Below the pieces are notes generated by a model. It did not search any database and was not told where the DNA came from. It saw nothing but the letters and a program-made list of their open reading frames with translations. A program made the translations under genes and the position numbers. 5,266 nucleotides of DNA. It comes from Bacteroidales bacterium. Its GTDB lineage: Bacteria > Bacteroidota > Bacteroidia > Bacteroidales > JALTDM01. The stretch is taken from assembly GCA_027074135.1 (NCBI GenBank), contig JALTDM010000330.1, positions 1 to 5,266 on the forward strand, in the 5' to 3' direction. Shown one piece after another: positions 1-5,266 of this stretch (within the stretch, counting starts at the first letter, position 1; each line of letters begins with the position of its first letter).

Positions 1-259
1 AGTAAAACTTTAGCCCCTAAGGATTTCCTGCAACAACGATGTTACCCTCTTTGGAAAATAATAGGTCCAATGCAACACTTGCCTTTCTTCTATATTCATC
101 AATAAAAATACTTTCATGCTGGATTCTTTCAATCGGTTTTTTGTAATATTTCTCAATTTCAAGATCAAAATCGTAGAAAGTGAAACCAATTTTATCCGCC
201 AATAATTTTCAAATTGTTGATTTTCCTACGCAACTGTCTCCTACTAAGTATATTATCAT
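1..259 (-). pseudogene. Shikimate-kinase-like P-loop kinase, broken by two stops and cut by the window edge
   Basis: Read from ATG at 259-257, the frame gives MIIYLVGDSCVGKSTI, a TGA stop (209-211), then KLLADKIGFTFYDFDLEIE and onward to EGNIVVAGNP, a TAG stop (17-19), then GLKFY to the window edge. Visible landmarks are a Walker A loop (GDSCVGKST) straight after the first beta strand, and FYDFDLEIE, which matches the shikimate-kinase FxDxDxxIE segment that binds the substrate. The later EYRRKAS resembles the family's FR..E region. Intact members phosphorylate shikimate with ATP in the chorismate pathway; that role is family knowledge. The TGA falls where relatives usually carry Gly (KSTIGKLLA), so one GGA to TGA change would explain it. 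The TAG differs by one base from TCG (Ser). Homology clearly continues past both stops, so this is a decayed gene rather than a short real one. The fragment between the stops (TTG at 202) is unlikely to function because it lacks the P-loop. No Shine-Dalgarno site is seen upstream of the ATG. A different small-molecule kinase of the same fold is possible. Confidence 0.82.
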
Positions 260-318
260 TTGAATTGTTTAAAATTGTGTAACGTTTATTTGTTTTTTAC
301 TCTTCCTTCAAGATTAGA

Positions 319-351
319 ATTTTCGCTGATTGAATTTAGTCTGCGAAAAAT
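319..351. repeat. Small inverted repeat between the RM gene and the kinase relic
   Basis: TTTTCGC (320-326) pairs with GCGAAAA (343-349) across a 16-base loop, 18-47 bases past the stop of the restriction-modification gene. It could act as a weak terminator for that gene, but no T-run follows the stem on the minus strand and the loop is long. The right half (AGTCTGCGAAAAATC) loosely resembles the ATCTGTG repeat units found elsewhere in the window, so it may be a worn repeat relic instead. Nothing else is visible between 260 and 366. Confidence 0.3.
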
Positions 352-366
352 CCACTTGTAAATTTA

Positions 367-3300
367 TTAAAAATCAATTAATTCTTTTTCGGCCATAGGA
401 CAAATTTTGTCTATCCGTTTTTGTATTTCAATAGTTTTTTTTAGAGCTGTGACTATTTTGCAATAATGAGGGGCATCGTCCATATTGAGTCCTTTACGGT
501 CTTTAAGATATTTTTGCAGAACTTGGTATCCGCCGATGTGGTAATTCCAAACTTCGGGAGCAATACCTTCAAAATGTTTTTCTTTGTTAATATAAACACG
601 TTCTTCGTCTTCTTTGTAAACAATTTTTTCAATTCTGTCGTTTCCCCCGCTGCCTTGATACTTTGTTATCGGGTTGTTCAGAGCGGGGCTTTCTAACAAA
701 TGTAATTCAACCAACTCTTTGCCCAAAGCGCCGACCTTTTTGAAAAGTTCAAAACTTTTAGTGAGAGGAATACGAGGAAAATCTATTTTCAAAAACTCAG
801 CGTAAGTTTCACGGTAAACGTTGCTGTAAAGAATTCCGTAAATGTAAAAGAAAATGTTTTCAGGGGAAGGCTTTTTATTAAACGCTTGTTCTAACTTTTC
901 AAAAATAATAGGAGAGATGTTGGGTTTTTTACCGTAAGTTTCCTCAGGTTCGAAAAGCATCATTACCATTGAACCGGCTTTGTGTTTTCCCTTTGAAGAC
1001 TCAGGGTAAAGATACAAAGGAAAGATTGATGTTATTTCGCTTGTCTTGTTTGAAACAAATGAACTTTCGATAATAGAGTCGGTTACTAAACAATGTTGCC
1101 AAGTTCTGCTTGCTTTTACTTGTTTTGAAACTGCTATTGCTATATTCTTTTCCAACAAGTGGTGCATTACGTCAAAGCGAGGTCGCTCCACTAAAGAGGG
1201 GTGATAAAATATGTAACGCTTTTCAAATGGACGGTAGGAAATTTTTTCAATGTAGTCTTCGGGTTTTCCAATTTTTGAAATATTTGCTCTGGCGTCTTTA
1301 ATTTTCCAATTTGATTTTTCTCTTAAATTAAAAGCCTGTAAAATTATTTCGTCGGGTTGAGAGAGATTTTTAAATTGAAGTAATTTGTTTTTCAATTCTA
1401 TTTTATTAAAACTAATTACAAAATTGTCTCTCGCGGTAACAATCCCCACACTATTAACAGGGAAAATTTCATTTATCTTTTTCCACTTGAGATATTGCTT
1501 TATTTTTTTAGTCTCCCTTTTAACAAAAAAGTAATAAGGACTTTGTGGTTTAATTTGAGAATAATTTTTTTTCTTAAAATCGTTTTTCTCTAACCACGCA
1601 TATTTTTCTTTACGAAGCCCAAATAAATCGGAATAATAGATTTTGTGCTTTTGTGGAGTTTTATTTTTCACAAACAATGCAATTGCAACGCCTTGACGAA
1701 TGTCGAAAACATTCTCGTCTTTGCTTCCGTCCGGAGCTGTTTCTTTTTTCAAGCTGTTACCGTGCAAATTAAGAATGTAAATTTCGTCGAAAGTTTTCAT
1801 TAAACTTTGGCGCATTCCACGGAAAGTCGGGTTATCAAGATAGCTGTGATTAGTAATCATTCCTACAACGCCGTAGCCGGACGTTTGAATTTTCCACTGA
1901 GCAAAGCGTAGGAATTTTACATAATCATCTTGTAGCCATTTGGGATTTTTCTCGCCAAGGGGTTGTCCATCAACAAAATAGTAGTCCATTAAAAGTTCGC
2001 CAATAAATGTTTTTTGTCGTACTTCTTTATCTTTTGAAGAGTGTTTAAAGCTCTTGACTACTTTGTTTAGTCTTTTATCCCACATATAATTTGAAACATA
2101 ATTGTTATTCTTCTTGATAAATATCTTCTTTTCACTTGGATTTGAAGAAATACCACTGTAGGGAGGGTTTCCGAGAATAACTAAAACAGGTTGTTCTTTT
2201 TTTACCTTACCGGCCAAATGGCTTTCTTCGCTTAAAGCGCGATAAAAGGGCATTGATATTTGCTCAATCTCTTCAATTTCAAGTGTGTTGGTGAGAAATA
2301 AGTTGAATCGTTCTTCGTTTCCCATTTTGTAACCGAGTTCTTCAAGAATGAACCCAATTTTCAGATGTCCGATTGCGTAAGGAGCCATCATCAGCTCGAA
2401 AGCATAGAAATTTTTCAGAATGTGTTTTGCCAGCCAGCGGTGTAGTCCGCCTTTCCCATATTTATTTTGGAACTCGTTAGACGCTATACGAATAGCTTCG
2501 GCAGGGAAGGTAAGCGTACCTCCGGCAGGATCGAGTAATTTTACTTCTTCATTTGCCAGTCCGTCCGGAAGGTTAAAATGTGATTTCAAAATTGAATGGA
2601 TTGAGCGAACGATGTAACCTACAACAGGTTCGGGAGTGTAATAAACTCCCCGGCGTTCACGGACTTCCGGGTCGTATGTAGTAAGAAAGGTTTCGTAAAA
2701 ATGAACAATCGGGTCTCTGCCTTTTCCCGTGCGATGATATTCATTCAAAATTTTATTTATGTCGGATATATTTAGGATTTCAGCAATGTCATCCACAATA
2801 ATTTGTAAGGATTTCGGAGGTTCTTCTAACGATATGAAACGAAAAACGTCTCTCAAAATACCTATTGTATGCGGAATAAAATCAAAAGCAAGTTTTCTAT
2901 TAAACTCGCCATTTGCGCGCGTTCGGGCAGCAAATAATCCGTAGGTAATAGTTTGGGAATAAAGGTCGGCAAATTGTTTTTCCGTTAATGTGGCAATTAG
3001 ATATTTTTTAAAAGCTTCGTAAAAACCGACAATTTGTTTGTGTCCTTTAGTTCCGTTGTTACCCATTTCCACGGAAATGACTTCGTCGCGAAGAAAGCGG
3101 GTACGCTTTGCCAATTCAATAGCTAAGGAACGGGCAGTCTGAACTTTGGGTAAGGAAAATGAAAAGAACAAGTCAAAGAGTTCTTTAAATTCTTCAATAT
3201 GTTCAACGGGTGGGGCAGTCTTAAGTTTGTTTGCAATAAATGGATTTCCAACGGTTGCTTTGGCAATTTGTTGGCCGTCGCGGTATAATCTGAATTCGTA

Positions 3301-3627
3301 AAAGTTGGTAAGTATTACATTCGGAAATGTTTCCAAATAACGTTTTAATTGTTCTGTTCTTTCAATGTAATCCAAATTAGTTACAATAGGTGCTTTTGCT
3401 TCAATGTATCCTGTAATATGATTCTTGCCGTCCCAAATTCGGAAGTCGGGGTTGCCCGCTTCTGTTTTCTTGGGCAAAATTGTAACATCAATTTTATTTA
3501 CACTTTGAATCGAAGCATATTCGATAATTAAATTTTCTAGATGTTTATAATAGCTTTCCTCACGTGCATCTCCCCGTTTAGTTGTGTTGGTGAGGTTTCT
3601 TAAGTATTGTTCAAGTAACGTTTTCAA
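367..3627 (-). CDS. Single-chain restriction-modification enzyme (Type IIG-like, Type ISP-type C-terminus)
   Basis: This 1086-residue protein combines DNA cleavage and N6-adenine methylation. Residues 1-130 form a PD-(D/E)XK nuclease: N-P60-D61-F, then E76-A-K78, then the helix motif Q93-L-K-R-Y. Residues about 140-320 are a helical connector. The methyltransferase begins near RRGVYYTPEPVV (325-336). It has SAM-binding motif I LLDPAGGTLTF (364-374), an acidic motif II region FYAFELMMAPYAIG (407-420) and catalytic motif IV GNPPYSG (486-492). GYGVVGMITNHSYLD (584-598) is a later core strand. The C-terminal target-recognition part carries VGIVTARDNFVI (727-738), SYRPFEKRYIFY (797-808), FDVMHHLL (818-825) and VWNYHIGGYQVLQKYLKDRK (1026-1045), all familiar from the Type ISP C-terminal family. 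There is no helicase domain, unlike true Type ISP enzymes such as LlaBIII, so it should cut near its site without ATP-driven translocation; that is inference. The start is TTG (3625-3627), with an in-frame TAA two codons upstream and AGGAG 10 bases upstream; the next in-frame Met is residue 188, past the nuclease. It stops with TAA. No key motif is missing and no separate specificity or restriction subunit is in the window. The recognition sequence cannot be read from here. Confidence 0.95.
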   Translation of the reverse strand: MKTLLEQYLRNLTNTTKRGDAREESYYKHLENLIIEYASIQSVNKIDVTILPKKTEAGNPDFRIWDGKNHITGYIEAKAPIVTNLDYIERTEQLKRYLETFPNVILTNFYEFRLYRDGQQIAKATVGNPFIANKLKTAPPVEHIEEFKELFDLFFSFSLPKVQTARSLAIELAKRTRFLRDEVISVEMGNNGTKGHKQIVGFYEAFKKYLIATLTEKQFADLYSQTITYGLFAARTRANGEFNRKLAFDFIPHTIGILRDVFRFISLEEPPKSLQIIVDDIAEILNISDINKILNEYHRTGKGRDPIVHFYETFLTTYDPEVRERRGVYYTPEPVVGYIVRSIHSILKSHFNLPDGLANEEVKLLDPAGGTLTFPAEAIRIASNEFQNKYGKGGLHRWLAKHILKNFYAFELMMAPYAIGHLKIGFILEELGYKMGNEERFNLFLTNTLEIEEIEQISMPFYRALSEESHLAGKVKKEQPVLVILGNPPYSGISSNPSEKKIFIKKNNNYVSNYMWDKRLNKVVKSFKHSSKDKEVRQKTFIGELLMDYYFVDGQPLGEKNPKWLQDDYVKFLRFAQWKIQTSGYGVVGMITNHSYLDNPTFRGMRQSLMKTFDEIYILNLHGNSLKKETAPDGSKDENVFDIRQGVAIALFVKNKTPQKHKIYYSDLFGLRKEKYAWLEKNDFKKKNYSQIKPQSPYYFFVKRETKKIKQYLKWKKINEIFPVNSVGIVTARDNFVISFNKIELKNKLLQFKNLSQPDEIILQAFNLREKSNWKIKDARANISKIGKPEDYIEKISYRPFEKRYIFYHPSLVERPRFDVMHHLLEKNIAIAVSKQVKASRTWQHCLVTDSIIESSFVSNKTSEITSIFPLYLYPESSKGKHKAGSMVMMLFEPEETYGKKPNISPIIFEKLEQAFNKKPSPENIFFYIYGILYSNVYRETYAEFLKIDFPRIPLTKSFELFKKVGALGKELVELHLLESPALNNPITKYQGSGGNDRIEKIVYKEDEERVYINKEKHFEGIAPEVWNYHIGGYQVLQKYLKDRKGLNMDDAPHYCKIVTALKKTIEIQKRIDKICPMAEKELIDF

Positions 3628-3637
3628 TATTTAATTA

Positions 3638-3642
3638 CTCCT
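3638..3642 (-). promoter_or_regulatory. Ribosome binding site supporting a TTG start of the RM gene
   Basis: The minus strand reads AGGAG, then ten bases, then TTG. The spacing is slightly long but usable. The frame is closed by TAA two codons upstream of the TTG, and there is no ATG or GTG alternative close by, so this site decides the start. Confidence 0.6.
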
Positions 3643-3699
3643 AAAAATCATCAAATAATTCTCGAAAAAACAATCCGACTCCGCTCTACCTTCTTTTAT

Positions 3700-3727
3700 A
3701 TTTTATCAATATAGTATTGTCGCTCAA
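3700..3727 (-). promoter_or_regulatory. Possible promoter of the RM gene, inside repeat copy A
   Basis: On the minus strand TTGAGC (3722-3727) is followed 16 bases later by TAAAAT (3700-3705), close to a sigma-70 type -35/-10 pair. Transcription would start around 3690-3693, leaving a leader of about 65 bases before the TTG start. In copy B the same -35 is kept but the -10 position reads TAAAAA. The region is very AT-rich, so chance matches are likely, and a Bacteroidota-type organism may use other consensus elements. Confidence 0.3.
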
Positions 3728-3861
3728 ATTTTTGTTTTTTATGTCAAAAAATTTTTGCTGTAAAGTTTTTAATTCATAATTCATAATTAATTTGTTGTAT
3801 CTTTGTGTCTGTACCTTTAAACCATTCACTATTTACAATTCAAAAATAATCTTTCTGTGCT

Positions 3862-3941
3862 TAATCTGTGAGAATCTGTGGTTTATTTTTCCGTGTAAAT
3901 CTGTGGTTTTTCTCTCCTTTAACCACAGATAACACAGATTA
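3862..3941. repeat. Dyad of ATCTGTG units (hairpin-forming repeat)
   Basis: The left arm is TAATCTGTG + AGA + ATCTGTGGTT (3862-3883). The right arm is AACCACAGAT + AA + CACAGATTA (3921-3941). The arms pair fully except for a small central internal loop. The 37-base loop holds a further CCGTGTAAATCTGTGGTTTT unit, which can also pair with the right arm, so alternative folds compete. A CACGGATTAT unit follows the right arm. Repeats of this 'AATCTGTGG' style are common between genes in several FCB-group genomes (general knowledge). Its role, whether transcript end, recombination substrate or selfish repeat, is unknown. Confidence 0.72.
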
Positions 3942-3972
3942 TCACGGATTATTTCATTCATAATTCTTAATT

Positions 3973-3984
3973 GCGGCTTGCCGC
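3973..3984. repeat. Short GC-rich palindrome downstream of hicB
   Basis: GCGGC TT GCCGC is a perfect small inverted repeat in otherwise AT-rich DNA, 60 bases past the hicB stop. It could be part of a hicB transcript end, but the stem is short and no T-run follows on the minus strand. Confidence 0.35.
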
Positions 3985-4043
3985 GATATGAAATTTACAA
4001 AATTTTTAATAACTTGAATTTACCAATGGTTCTATTGAAAAAA

Positions 4044-4457
4044 TTATTTGTAAATTAAATTAATTTCAGAGAGTTCTTCCCCTATTTGGTGAATACCCGT
4101 AAGTATTTTAAACATCTGCGAATCGGAAGGTTTTTTTTGCCCTTGAACATACTGTGATAATAGAGTAGGGTTCATACCGATTTTCCGGGCTAATTGTTTA
4201 GCATTTATTACTTTGTAATATTTGAAAAATTGATGGAAATCAATTTCGAACTTTAAATTTTCATGATTTATTTTTAGTCCCTCTTTTTCAAAATACAAAG
4301 TGGCAGCTTCCAAGGCATTTTCAATTAATTCTGGGATTGTTCTTCCAGTTGTGAAAATTGGGAACTTTTCCGAATAAGCCGAAAATCCGGTATCTGTTTT
4401 TTCAACAATCATTTTAATCTTTTTTTTAGTGGGCTTCAGAGTTTTTAATGTTTCCAT
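4044..4457 (-). CDS. hicB: HicB-family antitoxin with C-terminal helix-turn-helix
   Basis: This 137-residue protein fits a HicB antitoxin. Residues about 13-72 (KKIKMIVEKTDTGFSAYSE, then TGRTIPELIENALEA) form the short HicB domain, a partial RNase-H-like fold that in the family covers the HicA toxin. Residues about 83-127 (INAKQLARKIGMNPTLLSQY, then QKKPSDSQMFKIL) form an XRE-type helix-turn-helix that would bind the operon promoter and repress it. HicB proteins with XRE domains are a recognised subclass. The ATG at 4457 directly abuts the hicA TAA stop with no gap, and AGGA lies 9 bases upstream inside the end of hicA, which indicates translational coupling. The stop is TAA. The gene is intact although its toxin partner is damaged. 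It may still work as a repressor, protect against another HicA in the cell, or simply not have decayed yet. Confidence 0.9.
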   Translation of the reverse strand: METLKTLKPTKKKIKMIVEKTDTGFSAYSEKFPIFTTGRTIPELIENALEAATLYFEKEGLKINHENLKFEIDFHQFFKYYKVINAKQLARKIGMNPTLLSQYVQGQKKPSDSQMFKILTGIHQIGEELSEINLIYK

Positions 4458-4619
4458 TTATCTTATTCCTGCATCTTTTAAAATCTTTTTCTCAAGTCCC
4501 TTGCCTATTTCCTGACTACCGTGGTTAGGGAAAATAATGATTCCCTGTTTCTTGTCGTGCTTTAATTTTATGTGAGAACCTTTTTGAGAGACAGGATACC
4601 ATCCTTCTCTAATTAAAAT
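4458..4619 (-). pseudogene. hicA: HicA mRNA-interferase toxin, N-terminally truncated
   Basis: The open frame reads ILIREGWYPVSQKGSHIKLK, then HDKKQGIIIFPNHGSQEIGK and GLEKKILKDAGIR, then TAA: 53 residues after an in-frame TGA at 4620-4622. HicA is a small toxin of about 60 residues with a dsRNA-binding-like fold that cuts mRNA. Its landmarks are present: GW, the GSH segment with the catalytic His (residue 16 of this fragment), FPNHG and the C-terminal GLEKKILKDAG helix. What is missing is the start codon and about eight residues of helix 1, normally an M-x-x-E-L-L-K-like run. In frame upstream the sequence reads IFIYF between TAA and TGA, which is not HicA-like, and no ATG is available in any nearby usable position. 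A very rare ATT start at the first codon cannot be excluded but would still shorten helix 1. The toxin order and the zero-base junction with hicB are typical. It is most likely inactive. Confidence 0.8.
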
Positions 4620-4620
4620 T

Positions 4621-4652
4621 CAAAAGTAAATAAATATTTACCTTTTTGCAAA
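4621..4652 (-). promoter_or_regulatory. Bacteroidota-type promoter match upstream of the hicA remnant and hicB
   Basis: On the minus strand TTTG (4649-4652) is followed after 20 bases by TACTTTTG (4621-4628). This matches the Bacteroidota consensus TTTG ... TAnnTTTG and its usual spacing. Transcription would begin around 4612-4616, right at the first surviving hicA codons. A transcript from here would carry the hicA fragment without a start codon, then hicB. The HTH of HicB suggests it would regulate this site. AT-rich sequence makes a chance match possible. Confidence 0.42.
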
Positions 4653-4983
4653 AGAATTTTTTAATAAAAATTTATGAATACGGTGTTAAGAGGATAATAG
4701 TAAAATTTCCCTGTTGTTTTAACTTGGCAAACCAGCAGCTTGAAATCCGATGTTAATAATACAAGATAACTTTAATCTGAAAAATTAATTCATTGTTAAT
4801 TTTACATTGAAACTCTCCACTTTCCATTTTCAACTTTCAACTAAGAATAAGACTAACGTCTTGCCTCTCGCGTCTCGCGTCTGGAGAAAAGCATTTCTTA
4901 TTACTGGTTTCTCATTTCTTATTTTTATTATTTTTTGCCAAGGATTTTAAACCTGTACTCCCTAAAAATTTAAATTACCTTCC
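4653..4983. other. Non-coding stretch with short simple repeats
   Basis: I see no gene here on either strand. It holds a pyrimidine-rich tract of TTTCCA/TTTCAA steps (about 4813-4841) and a small hairpin AAGAC-TAAC-GTCTT (4849-4862). A tandem pair of CTCGCGT (4867-4880) stands out as GC-rich in AT-rich DNA. CATTTCTTATT is repeated directly at 4892-4902 and 4913-4923. These look like intergenic filler repeats, and no function is apparent. Confidence 0.6.
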
Positions 4984-5240
4984 ACCTTCTTTTTCTTTTT
5001 ACTAATATAGCATTGTCGCTCAAATTTTTGTTTTTTTTGTCAAAAAATTTTTGCCGTAAAGTTTTTAATTCATAATTAATTTGTTGTCTCTTTGCATCTG
5101 TACCTTTGAACCATTCACTATTTACAATTCAAAAATAATCTTTCTGTGTTTAATCCGTGCAAATCTATGGATTTTCTTTCCTTTAACCACAAGCCTTCAT
5201 TTCATTTCGGCGTGGCAGGCAGATAACACCGATTATTTCA
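4984..5240 (+). repeat. Long intergenic direct repeat, copy B
   Basis: This is the second copy of the repeat at 3688-3956, in the same orientation and about 1.29 kb away, beyond the hicA remnant. The best-kept parts are the segment with GTCGCTCAAATTTTTG and the 40-base perfect block at 5109-5148. The ATCTGTG dyad is worn here (CCGTGCAAATCTATGGATTT) and its right arm is split by a 30-base insert. Further CACAGATT-type units run on toward the window end (5241-5266), so the repeat family may continue past the edge. No gene is seen in it. Confidence 0.87.
5192..5221. repeat. 30-base GC-rich insert within repeat copy B
   Basis: Copy A reads AACCACA directly joined to GATAACAC. Copy B has 30 extra bases at that point. 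They run AGCCTTCATTTCATTTCGG and then CGTGGCAGGCA, with GCCT and AGGC near the ends. The segment is much richer in G and C than its surroundings, and an A flanks the junction on both sides. This looks like a small element or filler inserted into copy B, although loss from copy A is the alternative. Confidence 0.55.
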
Positions 5241-5266
5241 CAGATTAAGACGGATATGTTTTAAAT

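Larger units (their letters stand above)
3688..3956 (+). repeat. Long intergenic direct repeat, copy A
   Basis: This stretch recurs in the same orientation at 4984-5240. The two copies share a perfect 40-base block (3820-3859 and 5109-5148) and are alike, with scattered substitutions, over about 260 bases. Copy A has two tandem AATTCAT heptamers (3771-3784) where copy B has one, and it lacks a 30-base insert found in copy B. The right part is built from ATCTGTG / CACAGAT units that form a dyad (3862-3941). No open frame runs through it, so it looks like a dispersed non-coding repeat. It fills most of the 416-base gap between hicB and the restriction-modification gene. The arms end without recognisable transposon ends or target duplications, and I cannot assign it to a named element. 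Confidence 0.88.

Noticed and set aside
1..259. Stop-codon recoding (for example TGA read as Gly, as in Gracilibacteria), since the in-frame TGA sits at an expected Gly
   Set aside because: The 1086-residue RM gene and hicB have no in-frame TGA or TAG and many ordinary glycine codons, and the kinase frame also has a TAG. Nonsense mutation or sequence error is simpler.
319..351. Strong rho-independent terminator after the RM gene
   Set aside because: The stem is 7 bp with a 16-base loop and is not followed by a T-run on the minus strand, so it is kept only as a weak inverted repeat.
466..3531. Several plus-strand open frames of 60-76 codons inside the RM gene
   Set aside because: They lie wholly opposite a clearly conserved coding frame, have no recognisable domain, and show the low-complexity look of antisense shadows.
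4525..4602. A 25-codon frame starting at ATG 4602 behind AGAGAAGG, overlapping hicA in another frame
   Set aside because: The peptide (starting MVSCLSKRF) matches nothing I recognise and lies inside well-conserved HicA coding sequence in the wrong frame. It is a shadow.
3688..5240. CRISPR array, because the ATCTGTG units recur
   Set aside because: The units are imperfect, partly inverted, unevenly spaced, and have no unique spacers of constant length. No cas gene is present.
3688..5240. Composite transposon with the long repeats as ends
   Set aside because: The repeats hold no transposase frame, and I see no terminal inverted repeats or target duplications.

Overview
The window is AT-rich DNA whose genes all lie on the minus strand. 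The HicA tail (GLEKKILKDAGIR), a TTTG/TAnnTTTG-type promoter match and the intergenic repeats built on 'AATCTGTGG / ACCACAGATT' suggest a member of the Bacteroidota-Ignavibacteriota (FCB) group, probably environmental. This placement is inferred from sequence style, not from a marker gene.

Read in the direction of transcription (right to left), the layout is as follows. (1) 4984-5240 holds copy B of an intergenic repeat of about 260 bp. (2) 4653-4983 is non-coding and contains only short repeats. (3) 4044-4619 is a HicAB toxin-antitoxin locus. The hicB antitoxin is intact, but the hicA toxin frame has lost its start and first helix to an upstream in-frame stop, and a promoter-like match lies exactly there. 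(4) 3688-3956 holds copy A of the same repeat in the same orientation, so the toxin-antitoxin remnant sits between direct repeats. (5) 367-3627 is a large intact gene for a single-chain restriction-modification enzyme of 1086 residues: a PD-(D/E)XK nuclease, a helical connector, an N6-adenine methyltransferase and a Type ISP-like target-recognition C-terminus, with no helicase. It begins at TTG behind an AGGAG site. (6) 1-259 is a shikimate-kinase-like P-loop gene broken by two in-frame stops and cut by the window edge.

The picture is a typical accessory or defence neighbourhood: one working restriction-modification enzyme next to an eroding toxin-antitoxin pair, an eroding kinase gene and dispersed repeats. 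The restriction-modification enzyme needs no partner subunits, because cutting, methylation and recognition are on one chain. HicB may survive as a stand-alone DNA-binding regulator, or only as a relic. I see no CRISPR array, tRNA, rRNA, transposase or integrase. The restriction-modification architecture is a known class. The less ordinary points are the repeat-bracketed toxin-antitoxin remnant and the way the repeat and promoter signals sit at gene starts.
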